Shown piece by piece: positions 55,471 to 64,000 of a DNA stretch of 64,000 nt. The stretch lies in NCBI RefSeq assembly GCF_003116035.1, contig NZ_LGQW01000015.1:2445353-2509352 (forward strand). The letters run 5' to 3'. The stretch comes from Azospirillum sp. TSH64 (GTDB taxonomy: Bacteria; Pseudomonadota; Alphaproteobacteria; Azospirillales; Azospirillaceae). Each line of letters opens with the position of its first letter. The first letter of the stretch is position 1. The notes under the pieces are model-generated. The model was not told where the DNA came from, searched no databases, and worked only from the letters and a program-made list of their open reading frames with translations. The translations under genes and the position numbers were made by a program.

Positions 55471-56952
55471 TCAATGCGACACAAACGACTTGTGCGCTGC
55501 AACGGCTACAGCACCGGTGTCCGCATTGCATTGCGGTATGTCAAGGGCGAAGGCCGTTCCGGCGGCGTCGCTTTCCACCAGCCGCAACTCACCGCCATGG
55601 GCGCGCAGCAGCTCCCGCGCGATGGCGAGGCCAAGGCCGACGCCGCCGGCCCGCGCCGAGCCGGCGAAGGGCTGGAACAGGTTCTCCCGCGCCCGCGGCG
55701 CAAGTCCGGGGCCGTTGTCGGCGACGGTCAGGGTCAGACGGTCGGCTTGCCCGGCCTGGATGGAGAGACGCACCCGGTCGGCGCCGGCCTGCACCGCGTT
55801 GCGGCCGAGATTGACGAGCGCACGGCCAAGCTGGGCGGCATCGACCTGCGCCAGCGTGCCGGCGGGGATGTCGTTGACCCAGTCCGCTTCCACCCGGCCG
55901 CCGTCGGGCCGGGCGGTGGCGAGAACCTCGGCCCCGACCTCCTCCACCAGCCGGTGCAGGTCTGTCGGAGCGGGAGAGAGCGGCAGGACGCCGTCGCGGG
56001 TGAAGGATAGGGTCTGGCTGCACAGCTCCACCGCCCGGTCCAGCGAGGCGACCAGCCGTGGCGTCACCCGCCGCACCTCCGGATCGGCACTCTCGGTCAG
56101 CCGCTCCGACAGGAGGGAGGCGGTGGACAGGATGCCGCGCAGGTCGTGGTTGATCTTCGCCACCGCGGTGCCGAGCGTGGCGAGCCGCTCGCGCTGGCGC
56201 AGGGCGGCGCGCACCGTGCCCTGCATGGCGGCCAGTTCGCGCTCCGCCACGCCGATCTCGTCGGCGCGGGTGCCGGGCACCAGCGGCGGGGCGCCGTCGG
56301 GGTCGCGGCGGAAGGCGACCACCCCGGCGGTCAGCCGCCGCATCGGCCGCACCAGCAGGGCATGCAGCGTGACATAGACCAGGATCGCCGCGATCAGCGA
56401 GATGGCGACCGACACCGCCAGGATGCGGCGGGAGAAGTCGAGCATGGCATCGATCAGCGGCCGCTCGTCCATCGTCACCTCGACGCGCTGGGCCGGGTCG
56501 TTGGGCGACCGGTCGATCACCCGGATCACCCGGTTGCGCTGCGGCCCGATGCCGCTCGCCAGGGCGCCTTCCAGGGCGAGCCACAGGGCGTTGCCGGCAT
56601 CGACGAACTGCATGCCCATGCCAGTGCCGCGCAGGTCGTACACCGCATCGGCCTGCGGCGGCATCGGGCGCGACAGCATGTAGACGCGGGCACCCGGCTG
56701 GATCAGGTCGATGACGTGGGTGCCGGTGTAGGCCAGCAGCTTGGCCTGCAATTCCTTCGTCACCATCAGGTCGGGGGCCGCCTCCACCGACAAGGCGGCG
56801 ATGTGGGCGGCAGCCAGCCGCTCCTCCAGGTAGCTCATCCGGAAGCGCGCGATGGAGGGGGCGTAGATCAGCACCTCCGCCAGCAGCACGAACAGGATGG
56901 TGAGCAGCAGGAGCTTGGCCGACAGGCTGGTCGCGACGATGGGACGGGGCAT
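55471..56952 (-). CDS. Orphan sensor histidine kinase
   Basis: The protein is 493 residues. A first membrane segment (LLLLTILFVLLAEVLIYAPS), a periplasmic region of about 150 residues and a second segment near 190 are followed by a HAMP-like linker (RPMRRLTAGVVAFRRDPDGA). The H-box is KINHDLRGILSTASLLSERL, with an NxxxNA N-box in LVNLGRNAVQAG, G1 VADNGPGLAP and G2 GGVGLGLAI. No response regulator is adjacent. An ATG at 57018 would add 22 residues. The ligand is unknown. Confidence 0.9.
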   Translation of the reverse strand: MPRPIVATSLSAKLLLLTILFVLLAEVLIYAPSIARFRMSYLEERLAAAHIAALSVEAAPDLMVTKELQAKLLAYTGTHVIDLIQPGARVYMLSRPMPPQADAVYDLRGTGMGMQFVDAGNALWLALEGALASGIGPQRNRVIRVIDRSPNDPAQRVEVTMDERPLIDAMLDFSRRILAVSVAISLIAAILVYVTLHALLVRPMRRLTAGVVAFRRDPDGAPPLVPGTRADEIGVAERELAAMQGTVRAALRQRERLATLGTAVAKINHDLRGILSTASLLSERLTESADPEVRRVTPRLVASLDRAVELCSQTLSFTRDGVLPLSPAPTDLHRLVEEVGAEVLATARPDGGRVEADWVNDIPAGTLAQVDAAQLGRALVNLGRNAVQAGADRVRLSIQAGQADRLTLTVADNGPGLAPRARENLFQPFAGSARAGGVGLGLAIARELLRAHGGELRLVESDAAGTAFALDIPQCNADTGAVAVAAHKSFVSH

Positions 56953-57082
56953 GGTGGCTCGCAATGTGCCGGATGTGCTGGCGGAGAGGGCGCGTGACCT
57001 TACGCGCCGGACAGTCATCTTCTACACTAAGCGGCCGTCAGCGGCCCGGATGTCGGAAGGCGGCATGACCGGAGGATGTGCG

Positions 57083-57397
57083 ATGCGGAATTTCCTGAAA
57101 TACGAGGCGGTCACCACCATGGAACGCAATGCGGCACTGACCGCGGTCGCCGATGCGCTGGGGGCGGCCGGGGGCTGGATCGTCGACCACACGCTGTTCT
57201 CCGACATCATGGCGACCATCCGCTTCGCGCTGCCGGGCGACCGGACCGGGATCTTCGAGGCAGCACTGGCCGATGCCGGCCTGACCGTCGAGCCGGCGGC
57301 GGGGACTGCCGGTGCGGAGGAGGTGAACGGAGCGATCAGCCTGACCTTTGCCCGCGGATCCGGCGATCTGCGCCGGGACGTTCCCGCTTTTTCCTGA
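57083..57397 (+). CDS. Conserved hypothetical protein (104 residues)
   Basis: The product starts MRNFLKYEAVTTMERNAALT and continues to SLTFARGSGDLRRDVPAFS. A GGAGG site lies seven bases upstream. It appears to be a compact alpha/beta domain, with a hydrophobic strand ATIRFALPG, and no export signal. It lies 69 bp before hldE on the same strand and is divergent from the kinase. I do not know the family. Confidence 0.75.
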   Translation: MRNFLKYEAVTTMERNAALTAVADALGAAGGWIVDHTLFSDIMATIRFALPGDRTGIFEAALADAGLTVEPAAGTAGAEEVNGAISLTFARGSGDLRRDVPAFS

Positions 57398-57466
57398 TGC
57401 CTTCATTCCGGCCGGCGCAAACTTGTCCTCTGGCGTTACCGCTTTGGCATTGGTAAGACAGGCGCC

Positions 57467-58912
57467 ATGAGCGACCTTGCCCGTCACATCGACACCCTGT
57501 CGCGCGCCAACGTGCTGTGCCTTGGCGACGTGATGCTTGACCGTTTCGTCTATGGTTCGGTGGACCGGGTGTCGCCGGAGGCACCGATTCCCGTCCTGCG
57601 CGTGGACCGCGAAGTGCCCAAGCTGGGCGGCGCCGGCAATGTCGCGGCCAATCTGGTGGCGCTGGAGGCGGACTGCCGCTTCGTCTCGGTGGTCGGGCGC
57701 GACGGCGTCGGCACCGATCTGCTGGCCCTGCTGCGGCGCGAGGGCGTCAGCGACGGCGCCATCGTGATGGAGGACGGGCGCCAGACCACGGTGAAGACCC
57801 GCTTCATCGCCGGCCAGCAGCAGCTTCTGCGCACCGACATCGAGACGGTGGTGCCGATCACCGTGACCGACCGCGTGCTGGAGCGTGTGCGCGGCCTGCT
57901 GCCCGAGGTGGGCGGCGTCATCCTGTCCGACTATGGCAAGGGCGTGCTGACCGACGAGCTGGTGGTGGCGGTGATCGCCGCCGCGCGGCAGGCCGGGCGC
58001 ACCGTGGTGGTCGATCCGAAGGGGCGCGACTACCGGCGCTATCGCGGGGCCGACATCGTCACGCCGAACCGCAAGGAGCTGATGGAGGCCACCGGCCTGC
58101 CGGCGCGAACCGACGAGGAGGTGATCGCCGCCGCCCGCCACCTGATCGCCACCTGCGGCATCGGCGCCGTCGTCGCCACCCGCAGCGAGCAGGGCATGTC
58201 GGTGGTGACAGCCGAGGATGCGGTGCACCTGCCGGCCGAGGCGCGCGAGGTGTTCGACGTATCGGGCGCCGGCGATACGGTGGTGGCGACGCTGACCGCC
58301 GCGCTGTCGGTGGGGATCGATCTGGTCGATTCGGCGCGGCTTGCCAATCTGGCGGCCGGCATCGTGGTGGGCAAGGTCGGCACGGCGGTGGTCCGCTCGG
58401 CCGAACTGCTGTCCGGCCTGCACGAGCAGCAGTGGCGCCATGGCGAGGAGAAGGTGCTGACCCGCGACGCCGCGGCGGAACGGGCGGAGCGCTGGCGGCT
58501 GCGCGGCAAGCGGGTGGGCTTCACCAACGGCTGCTTCGACCTGCTGCATCCCGGCCATATCGCGCTGCTGAAGCAGGCCCGCGCCGCCTGCGACGTGCTG
58601 GTGGTCGGGCTGAACAGCGATGCGTCGGTGAAGCGGCTGAAGGGCGAAAGCCGGCCGGTCCAGAACGAGACGGCGCGCGCCACGGTCCTGGCGTCGCTGG
58701 GCTGCGTCGATCTGGTGGTGATCTTCGGCGAGGACACGCCGGAGACGCTGATTCACGCCCTGCGTCCCGACGTGCTGGTCAAGGGGGCCGACTACACCAT
58801 CGCGACGGTGGTGGGGGCGGATTTCGTCCAGAGCTATGGCGGAAAAGTAGTGCTGGCCGATCTGGTCCAGGGACAGAGCACGACAAACACCATCAAGCGT
58901 ATGAAGGGGTGA
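57467..58912 (+). CDS. hldE: Bifunctional heptose-7-phosphate kinase / heptose-1-phosphate adenylyltransferase
   Basis: This 481-residue protein has two domains. The N-terminal ribokinase-like kinase (about 1-320) has [12 protein letters not shown] and the catalytic [12 protein letters not shown]. The C-terminal nucleotidyltransferase (about 340-481) has [20 protein letters not shown] and the HxGH motif. It makes ADP-heptose for the inner core of lipopolysaccharide. With kdsB at 13 kb it shows that the cell builds a KDO-heptose core. Confidence 0.96.
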   Translation: MSDLARHIDTLSRANVLCLGDVMLDRFVYGSVDRVSPEAPIPVLRVDREVPKLGGAGNVAANLVALEADCRFVSVVGRDGVGTDLLALLRREGVSDGAIVMEDGRQTTVKTRFIAGQQQLLRTDIETVVPITVTDRVLERVRGLLPEVGGVILSDYGKGVLTDELVVAVIAAARQAGRTVVVDPKGRDYRRYRGADIVTPNRKELMEATGLPARTDEEVIAAARHLIATCGIGAVVATRSEQGMSVVTAEDAVHLPAEAREVFDVSGAGDTVVATLTAALSVGIDLVDSARLANLAAGIVVGKVGTAVVRSAELLSGLHEQQWRHGEEKVLTRDAAAERAERWRLRGKRVGFTNGCFDLLHPGHIALLKQARAACDVLVVGLNSDASVKRLKGESRPVQNETARATVLASLGCVDLVVIFGEDTPETLIHALRPDVLVKGADYTIATVVGADFVQSYGGKVVLADLVQGQSTTNTIKRMKG

Positions 58913-59127
58913 GACGATACGGCGGGCTGCGTCCGCCGGGATCGCATGTCGGCCCATCGCGATTGTCACTTGCAACCGCTCGGCCCATGCCCCAGTTAAG
59001 GCAGGTCGACGTTGCTCTGGGCTTTGTTATTCCGATCCGTCCTGCGGATTTGGGTCTCTTCCCCGAAGTGAAATTGATGCGCCTGCGCAACTTCGCGCGG
59101 GGGCAACGCCAGGAAGGGAACTGACCC

Positions 59128-59337
59128 ATGGCTATCGGTACCGTCAAGTTTTTCAATTCGACCAAGGGCTTTGGCTTCATTCAGCCGGAAGACGGCACGG
59201 CCGACGTGTTCGTCCACATCTCCGCTGTCGAGCGCGCCGGCATCAGCAACCTCGGTGAAGGCCAGAAGCTGTCCTTCGACGCGATCCGCGATCCGCGCCG
59301 CGGCAAGGTTGCGGCCGAGAACCTGCGCGCGCTCTGA
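59128..59337 (+). CDS. cspA: Cold-shock protein (CspA family)
   Basis: The 69-residue protein is a single cold-shock domain: MAIGTVKFFNSTKGFGFIQP and VFVHISAVERAGI contain the RNP1 (KGFGFI) and RNP2 (VFVHIS) motifs. It binds single-stranded RNA and DNA as a chaperone. A 215-base region separates it from hldE and probably forms a structured 5' leader, as is common for csp genes. A strong terminator follows. Confidence 0.96.
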   Translation: MAIGTVKFFNSTKGFGFIQPEDGTADVFVHISAVERAGISNLGEGQKLSFDAIRDPRRGKVAAENLRAL

Positions 59338-59359
59338 GCGCAGCAGGGTCGAAGAGAAA

Positions 59360-59384
59360 GGGCGGCTCCGGCCGCCCTTTTTTT
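59360..59384 (+). terminator. Intrinsic terminator of cspA
   Basis: GGGCGGC (59360-59366), loop TCCG, GCCGCCC (59371-59377), then seven to eight T. Confidence 0.93.
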
Positions 59385-59539
59385 GTACTGGAAATCGGGA
59401 GCGCCGCAGCCGGGACCGCTCGTCCCTGGCGCCGCATCTCTGCCTTTGGCGGTCCTGCCAATCGCATCTTTCGGCGGTTCGGCCCGATATCAGACTTGCT
59501 TGATGGTCTGCCTGTGGGCGTGACCAATTTCAGAAATGG

Positions 59540-59914
59540 ATGGATATGAACGGTTTCAAGAATGCAGGGCTTTCGGAGCGTCTGAGCGCAGCCGCCGGCG
59601 CGAAGAAGGCACTGCTGGAAAAGTTCAAGGCGCAGCCCGGTGTGAACGATCCGATCTTCGCGGAGCGTGAAGAGGCCCGGCGGGCCGTCCGCATCGCCCG
59701 TGAGGCCCGCGAGGCCGAGCGCAATGCCGCGCGCGATGCCCGCAAGGCCGCCGAGCAGGAAGCGTTGAAGGCGGAACAGGCCGAGCAGGCTGCCCGCGAA
59801 GCGCTGGCGGTTCAGGGGCTTGCCGAGCAGGCCAAGCGCCAGGTGGCGACCGCAGCGGAGGCGAAAGCCGCCCGCGATGCCCGCTATGCCGCGCGCAAGG
59901 CCAGGAACCGCTGA
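59540..59914 (+). CDS. DUF6481 family coiled-coil protein
   Basis: This 124-residue protein is highly charged and Ala-rich. It begins MDMNGFKNAGLSERLSAAAG, then AKKALLEKFKAQPG, followed by a long helix with Glu/Arg/Ala repeats (EAREAERNAARDARKAAEQE). It matches the pattern of small DUF6481 proteins of alphaproteobacteria, function unknown. A start at 59546 (second Met) is possible. A strong hairpin with a T run follows. Confidence 0.85.
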   Translation: MDMNGFKNAGLSERLSAAAGAKKALLEKFKAQPGVNDPIFAEREEARRAVRIAREAREAERNAARDARKAAEQEALKAEQAEQAAREALAVQGLAEQAKRQVATAAEAKAARDARYAARKARNR

Positions 59915-59970
59915 CGCGGATCGCGGGAGCCCGGCAACCGGTCCGACCCGCGGCACCGACCCTCTGACAC

Positions 59971-60025
59971 AGCAATGGCCTCCCATGCGGTTCGGATCGA
60001 ACGCATGGGAGGCCATTGCTTTTTT
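59971..60025 (+). terminator. Terminator with a perfect 19-bp stem
   Basis: Positions 59971-59989 and 60002-60020 are exact reverse complements around a 12-base loop that can itself pair (TTCG-GAT-CGAA). TTTTTT follows. It ends the DUF6481 gene. A second hairpin, CGGCTCCGGG / CCCGGAGCCG (60031-60040 and 60048-60057), comes just after, near the entericidin stop, without a T run on the minus strand. Confidence 0.88.
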
Positions 60026-60071
60026 GGGGTCGGCTCCGGGGGAGGTTCCCGGAGCCGCGAAACCCTCGGGA

Positions 60072-60230
60072 TTACATCTTCTTCTGGACGTTGTCGGCAC
60101 CGCGCTCGATGGCGCGACCGCCGGCCTGCACGTCCTGGCCGGCGCCCTCGACGGTGTTGCAGGCGGCCAGCGTGGTGCCCAGCAGGGTGCCCAGGACGGC
60201 GAGCAGGGCGAACTTCTTGATGGTGGTCAT
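60072..60230 (-). CDS. ecnB: Entericidin A/B family lipoprotein
   Basis: The 52-residue precursor begins MTTIKKFALLAVLGTLLGTT and has the lipobox LAAC. The mature part, CNTVEGAGQDVQAGGRAIER and GADNVQKK, matches the entericidin family closely. Entericidins are small envelope lipoproteins known from an antidote/toxin pair in enteric bacteria. In alphaproteobacteria single copies are common and may be stress proteins. No second entericidin is adjacent. Confidence 0.92.
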   Translation of the reverse strand: MTTIKKFALLAVLGTLLGTTLAACNTVEGAGQDVQAGGRAIERGADNVQKKM

Positions 60231-60404
60231 GGCGGTGGTCTCCGTTGCGGTGGCGCTGTGATGCCGTTTGAACGCAAGCGGGGCCGTAAAGGTTTCCGGA
60301 ATCGGAAGGGGAGGGGACTTGCGCAAAAGGGGTGCCCTTCGCTTCCATGCCGCAATGGACTACATTGGCACTGTTCCCGAACGCCATTCGGATCGGAGAC
60401 CGCC

Positions 60405-60992
60405 ATGCCGCTCGCCCGCCGCTTCACCCCGCTGACGACCGTCGAGGAATTCCTGGCGATGGAGTTCCGGGACGACGCCCGGTATGAACTCGTCGATGGC
60501 GGGATCGTCGCTCAGGGCCATCCCAGCCGGGCGCATAGCACCCTGCAAGGCGCGCTGACACGCCGGATCGGCAATTCATTGGAAGACCGCAACCGTCGCA
60601 CCGGCCAATCCTGTGTCGTTTTGCCGGAAGCCGGCGTCCGTCCGCATTTCGACCCGACGCACAATTACCGGGTCGCCGACCTCGCGGTGACCTGCGAACC
60701 CTTCGACCCGGAAATCCCCTACACCACCGCACCGGTGCTGCTGGTGAAGATCCTGTCGCCGACGGAGGAGAAGGCGCAGCGGGCCAAGCTGCACGCCTAT
60801 GCCGCCATGCCGTCGGTGCGCGAGATCCTGTTCCTCGATTCGCGGGCCGTCCGGGCGGAACTGCACCGCCGCGATTCGGACGATCTCTGGCCCGCGGCAC
60901 CCGAGGTGCTGGAGGAGGAGGGGCGGCTGGTGCTGGAGACCGCCGGTCTCGACATGCCGCTGGCGGAGCTTTACCGCGACCTCGGCTTCTGA
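60405..60992 (+). CDS. Uma2 family (DUF820) protein with altered nuclease motif
   Basis: The product is 195 residues: TVEEFLAMEFRDDARYELVD, RVADLAV, LLVKILSPTEEKAQRAKLHA and YAAMPSVREILFLD. This is the Uma2 restriction-endonuclease-like fold. In typical members the core reads PDxxV and (V/I)EVLSPS. Here the Pro-Asp is Ala-Asp, and the catalytic Glu before LSP is Lys (VKILSP). The nuclease role may be lost. No mobile element or partner gene is adjacent. Confidence 0.88.
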   Translation: MPLARRFTPLTTVEEFLAMEFRDDARYELVDGGIVAQGHPSRAHSTLQGALTRRIGNSLEDRNRRTGQSCVVLPEAGVRPHFDPTHNYRVADLAVTCEPFDPEIPYTTAPVLLVKILSPTEEKAQRAKLHAYAAMPSVREILFLDSRAVRAELHRRDSDDLWPAAPEVLEEEGRLVLETAGLDMPLAELYRDLGF

Positions 60993-61152
60993 CCTCCCAC
61001 CATCGGGCAACCCTGCCTCCAGAGACGAAGTGTCCCGTTGCCACGGGGCGTGAGCGCGGGCATAAATCGCCCCGCGGATGATCCCGCGCGCCCTCCCCGC
61101 TGGATGGGACGGCTTTTGGCAACGAGCAAGAATGGCGAAAGGAAAGCCTCTC

Positions 61153-62550
61153 ATGGCTGAAAGCACTTTTGACGTCGTTGTGATCGGCGGCGGCCCCGGC
61201 GGGTATGTCTGCGCGATCCGCGCGGCGCAGCTCGGCTTCAAGGTCGCCTGCGTCGAGAAGCGGGGGACGCTGGGCGGCACCTGCCTGAATGTCGGCTGCA
61301 TCCCGTCCAAGGCTCTGCTGGCGGCGTCGGAGAAGTTCGAGGAAGCGGCCCACGGCCTCGCCAAGTTCGGCATCAAGGTCGGCGGCGTCGAACTCGACCT
61401 GCCGGGCATGCAGGCCCACAAGGACAAGGTCGTCAAGGACAACGTCACCGGCATCGAGTTCCTGTTCAAGAAGAACAAGATCGCCTGGCTGAAGGGTGCC
61501 GGCAAGATCACCGCCGCCAACACCGTCGAGGTCGAGGGCGTCGGCGCCATCACCGCGTCGAAGGCGATCGTCATCGCCACCGGGTCCGACGTGACCCCGC
61601 TGCCGGGCATCGCCATCGACGAGAAGCGCGTGGTGTCCTCCACCGGCGCCCTGTCGCTGCCGGAGGTGCCGAAGCATCTGGTCGTCATCGGCGGCGGCGT
61701 GATCGGTCTGGAGCTGGGCTCGGTATGGGGCCGGCTGGGCGCCAAGGTGACGGTGGTCGAGTATCTCGACCGCGTGCTGCCGACCATGGACAACGAGCTG
61801 TCCAAGCAGGCCCAGCGCATCTTCGCCAAGCAGGGCATGGACTTCAAGCTGAGCACCAAGGTGACCGGCGCGTCCGTGACCGAGACCGGCGTGAGCCTGA
61901 CGGTCGAGCCCGCCGCCGGCGGTGCCGCGCAGACCATCGAGGCCGACACCGTCCTGGTCGCCATCGGCCGCCGCCCCTACACCGAGGGCCTCGGCCTGGA
62001 GGCGGTGGGCGTCGAGCTGGACCGCGGCCGCGTCAAGATCGACCACCACTTCCAGACCAACGTGCCGGGCATCTACGCCATCGGTGATGTGGTCGAAGGC
62101 CCGATGCTGGCCCACAAGGCCGAGGAGGAGGGCGTCGCGCTCGCCGAGCAGCTGGCCGGCCAGAAGAGCCACGTCAACCACGACCTGGTTCCCGGCGTCG
62201 TCTACACCTGGCCGGAAGTCGCCGCCGTCGGCAAGACCGAGGAGCAGCTGAAGGCCGCGGGCGTCGCCTACAAGGCCGGCAAGTTCCCGTTCACCGCCAA
62301 CGGCCGCGCGCGTGCCGGCGGCAACACCGACGGCTTCGTGAAGATCCTGTCGGATGCCGCCACCGACAAGGTGCTGGGCGTCCACATGATCGGCCCGAAC
62401 GTGTCGGAGATGATCGGCGAGCTGGTGCTGGCCATGGAGTTCAGCGCGTCGGCCGAAGACGTCGCCCGCACCTGCCACGCCCACCCGACCTTGTCGGAAG
62501 CGGTCAAGGAAGCGGCGCTGGCGGTGGACGGGCGTCCGCTGCACATCTGA
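61153..62550 (+). CDS. lpdA: Dihydrolipoyl dehydrogenase (E3)
   Basis: The 465-residue flavoprotein has the FAD-binding [20 protein letters not shown], the redox-active disulfide in [13 protein letters not shown], the NAD-binding [17 protein letters not shown], and the C-terminal His-Glu pair in [16 protein letters not shown]. It reoxidises lipoyl groups of 2-oxo acid dehydrogenases and the glycine cleavage system. The ATG at 61153 has an AGGAAAG site; one at 61132 adds seven residues. No E1 or E2 genes lie upstream in the window. Confidence 0.96.
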   Translation: MAESTFDVVVIGGGPGGYVCAIRAAQLGFKVACVEKRGTLGGTCLNVGCIPSKALLAASEKFEEAAHGLAKFGIKVGGVELDLPGMQAHKDKVVKDNVTGIEFLFKKNKIAWLKGAGKITAANTVEVEGVGAITASKAIVIATGSDVTPLPGIAIDEKRVVSSTGALSLPEVPKHLVVIGGGVIGLELGSVWGRLGAKVTVVEYLDRVLPTMDNELSKQAQRIFAKQGMDFKLSTKVTGASVTETGVSLTVEPAAGGAAQTIEADTVLVAIGRRPYTEGLGLEAVGVELDRGRVKIDHHFQTNVPGIYAIGDVVEGPMLAHKAEEEGVALAEQLAGQKSHVNHDLVPGVVYTWPEVAAVGKTEEQLKAAGVAYKAGKFPFTANGRARAGGNTDGFVKILSDAATDKVLGVHMIGPNVSEMIGELVLAMEFSASAEDVARTCHAHPTLSEAVKEAALAVDGRPLHI

Positions 62551-62587
62551 TCCCTGAACAGCCGATCTGCGGGCTGCAAGGTTCGTA

Positions 62588-62636
62588 ACGATGAAAGGCT
62601 CCTTCACCGGCCGGTGGAGGAGCCTTTCGTATTTTC
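62588..62636. terminator. Terminator after lpdA
   Basis: GAAAGGCTCC (62593-62602) pairs with GGAGCCTTTC (62619-62628), with an inner TCACC / GGTGG stem. ATTTT follows. It separates lpdA from the convergent chemotaxis gene. Confidence 0.85.
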
Positions 62637-62652
62637 GCGATCGATCAGCCCG

Positions 62653-64000
62653 TCACGCCGCGCGGATCGTCGACAGGAAGCCGTTCACCGCGCTGCGCAG
62701 GCGGCCGGCATCGTTGGCGAGCTGGCCGGAAACCGACAGGACGTTCTCGGCGGAGTGGCCGGCCTCGACGGCGGCGCTGCGGACATCGGCGATGGTCTTG
62801 GTCACCTCCTGGGTGCCGCTGGCCGCCTGTTGGACATTGCGGGCGATCTCGGCGGTGGCGGAGCCCTGTTCCTCCACCGCGGCGGCGATGGCGGTGGAGA
62901 TCTCGTCGATCTGGGCGATGATGCCGCCGATGCCCTTGATGGCGCCGGCGGTCTCGCCGGTGACCCGCTGCATGCCGGTGACGTGGCCGGCGATCTCCTC
63001 CGTCGCCTTGGCGGTCTGGCTTGCGAGGCTCTTCACCTCCTGGGCGACCACGGCGAAGCCCTTGCCGGCCTCTCCGGCGCGGGCGGCCTCGATGGTGGCG
63101 TTCAGCGCCAGCAGATTGGTCTGGCTGGCGATGTCCTGGATCAGCTGCACCACGGTGCCGATCTTCTCCGCCGCCTCCGTCAGGCTCAGGACCTGGCCGT
63201 TGGCCTGCTGGGCGGCCTCGACCGCCTCGCGGGCGATCTGGGCGGAACGGTTGACGCGCTCGCCGATCTCCTGGATCGAGGCCGACAGCTCCTCGGTCGC
63301 GCTGGCAACGGTCTGAACGTTGCTGCTGGCATCCTGGGAGGCGGTGGCGACCACGCCGGCCTGCTGGCTGGTCTGGGTCGCGGTGGCGGTCATCGTCTGG
63401 GCGGTGCCGGTCATCGACTGGGCGGCGCGGTCGACGCCGTCCACCACGTTCATCACCTGGGCTTCCAGAGTGTCGGCCAGCTGCAGCATGGCCTTGCGGC
63501 GCTCGGCGTCGGCCTTGGCCTGATCCTCCGCCCGCTGGTCGATCATCCGCTTCAGCTCGGCCATCATCTTGCGCAGGGCCTCGGCCAGCGCGCCGACCTC
63601 GTCGGATTGCCGGATGTCCAGCGTCTGGTCGAAGCGGCCGGCGGCGATGCCCTCGGCGAAGGCGACGCTGGCGCGGATCGGCCGGGCGACGCCGCCGGCG
63701 ACCACCCACATCACCGCGACGGCACCGAGCGCGACCAGGGCGCCGACGGAGACCTGCCAGAGGATGTTGGAATTGGCCCGCTCCCCCAACTCCATGGACA
63801 GCGCCATGCCGTCGGCCAGCACGATGTCCTTCGGCACCTGGACCAGAACGGCCCACGGCTTCTCGGTGTTGCCGAGCGTGATGGGAGCGAAGCTGCGCAG
63901 CATGTTGGTGGAGGCTTCGATGTCGACATGCGGCTTGCCCGCCTGGACGCTCGCCAGATCGGCCTGCCAGGAGACGTCGAAGGTGGAGATCGACTGGCCG
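62653..64000 (-). CDS. Methyl-accepting chemotaxis protein, N-terminus outside window
   Basis: The visible part is 448 residues and ends at 62653; the frame is open to the window edge. It shows the end of a periplasmic Cache-like sensor domain ([20 protein letters not shown]), a membrane segment ([20 protein letters not shown]), a HAMP domain ([20 protein letters not shown]) and a long signalling coiled coil. The hairpin tip is [20 protein letters not shown] followed by [20 protein letters not shown]. It should steer flagellar motility through CheA/CheW. The ligand cannot be told. Confidence 0.94.
   Translation of the reverse strand, partial: GQSISTFDVSWQADLASVQAGKPHVDIEASTNMLRSFAPITLGNTEKPWAVLVQVPKDIVLADGMALSMELGERANSNILWQVSVGALVALGAVAVMWVVAGGVARPIRASVAFAEGIAAGRFDQTLDIRQSDEVGALAEALRKMMAELKRMIDQRAEDQAKADAERRKAMLQLADTLEAQVMNVVDGVDRAAQSMTGTAQTMTATATQTSQQAGVVATASQDASSNVQTVASATEELSASIQEIGERVNRSAQIAREAVEAAQQANGQVLSLTEAAEKIGTVVQLIQDIASQTNLLALNATIEAARAGEAGKGFAVVAQEVKSLASQTAKATEEIAGHVTGMQRVTGETAGAIKGIGGIIAQIDEISTAIAAAVEEQGSATAEIARNVQQAASGTQEVTKTIADVRSAAVEAGHSAENVLSVSGQLANDAGRLRSAVNGFLSTIRAA

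Overview
The window reads as chromosome of a high-GC alphaproteobacterium, most likely Azospirillum or a close relative in the Rhodospirillales/Azospirillales. This rests on the dense GC-rich coding, the hemC-hemD-Mic60-hemY gene order typical of alphaproteobacteria, a phage-shock operon of pspF/pspABC type behind a sigma-54 promoter, and many small proteins that look like alphaproteobacterial families. Genus identity is an inference from gene content; there is no rRNA here. There is no CRISPR array, prophage or insertion sequence. The window is ordinary chromosome with several small accessory islets.

Layout. 1-9 kb: the N-terminal part of the GTPase MeaB, a repeat-bearing gap, then a minus-strand Yej-type peptide ABC importer operon with two tandem solute-binding proteins (yejA-like x2, yejB, yejE, yejF). 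9-16 kb: hisN and a small unknown gene, nudC, a DUF29 cluster of small proteins, the kdsB-pheA pair, a membrane-anchored cytochrome c and a DUF4743 Nudix hydrolase. 16-23 kb: a stand-alone receiver protein, a palindrome-rich non-coding leader of about 950 bp, and the stress triad prkA-yeaH-spoVR, followed by an FkbM methyltransferase. 23-30 kb: PilZ-like protein, serine hydrolase, fadD-acyP, a pair of unknown genes and lipB. 30-37 kb: tRNA-Leu(GAG), a PAP2 phosphatase with an altered motif, a small membrane protein, a STAS protein, mgtE, accA, a methyltransferase and malate synthase.

38-41 kb: pspF divergent from the psp operon, with a clear sigma-54 promoter. 41-46 kb: MAPEG protein, a glycosyltransferase 2 and a Wzy-like polymerase in one minus-strand operon, and a divergent secreted beta-helix protein; this looks like a small exopolysaccharide locus. 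46-51 kb: hemC-hemD-Mic60-hemY on the minus strand. 51-64 kb: tsaD-gpsA, DUF2141, a trans-aconitate methyltransferase-like gene, an orphan histidine kinase, hldE, cspA, DUF6481, an entericidin lipoprotein, a Uma2 protein, lpdA and a chemotaxis receptor that runs off the window end.

The points most worth a second look are: (1) the Mic60/mitofilin homologue, which carries an N-terminal helix-turn-helix-like domain; (2) a strong local excess of the hexamer CGTACG inside and just after hemD, used in all three codon phases; (3) the sigma-54 psp promoter with two dyads and a 54-residue leading gene; (4) the long palindromic leader before prkA; (5) a 38-bp inverted repeat built from iterated CACGGATTT units; (6) two enzymes with apparently lost catalytic residues (PAP2 His to Asn, Uma2 Glu to Lys).
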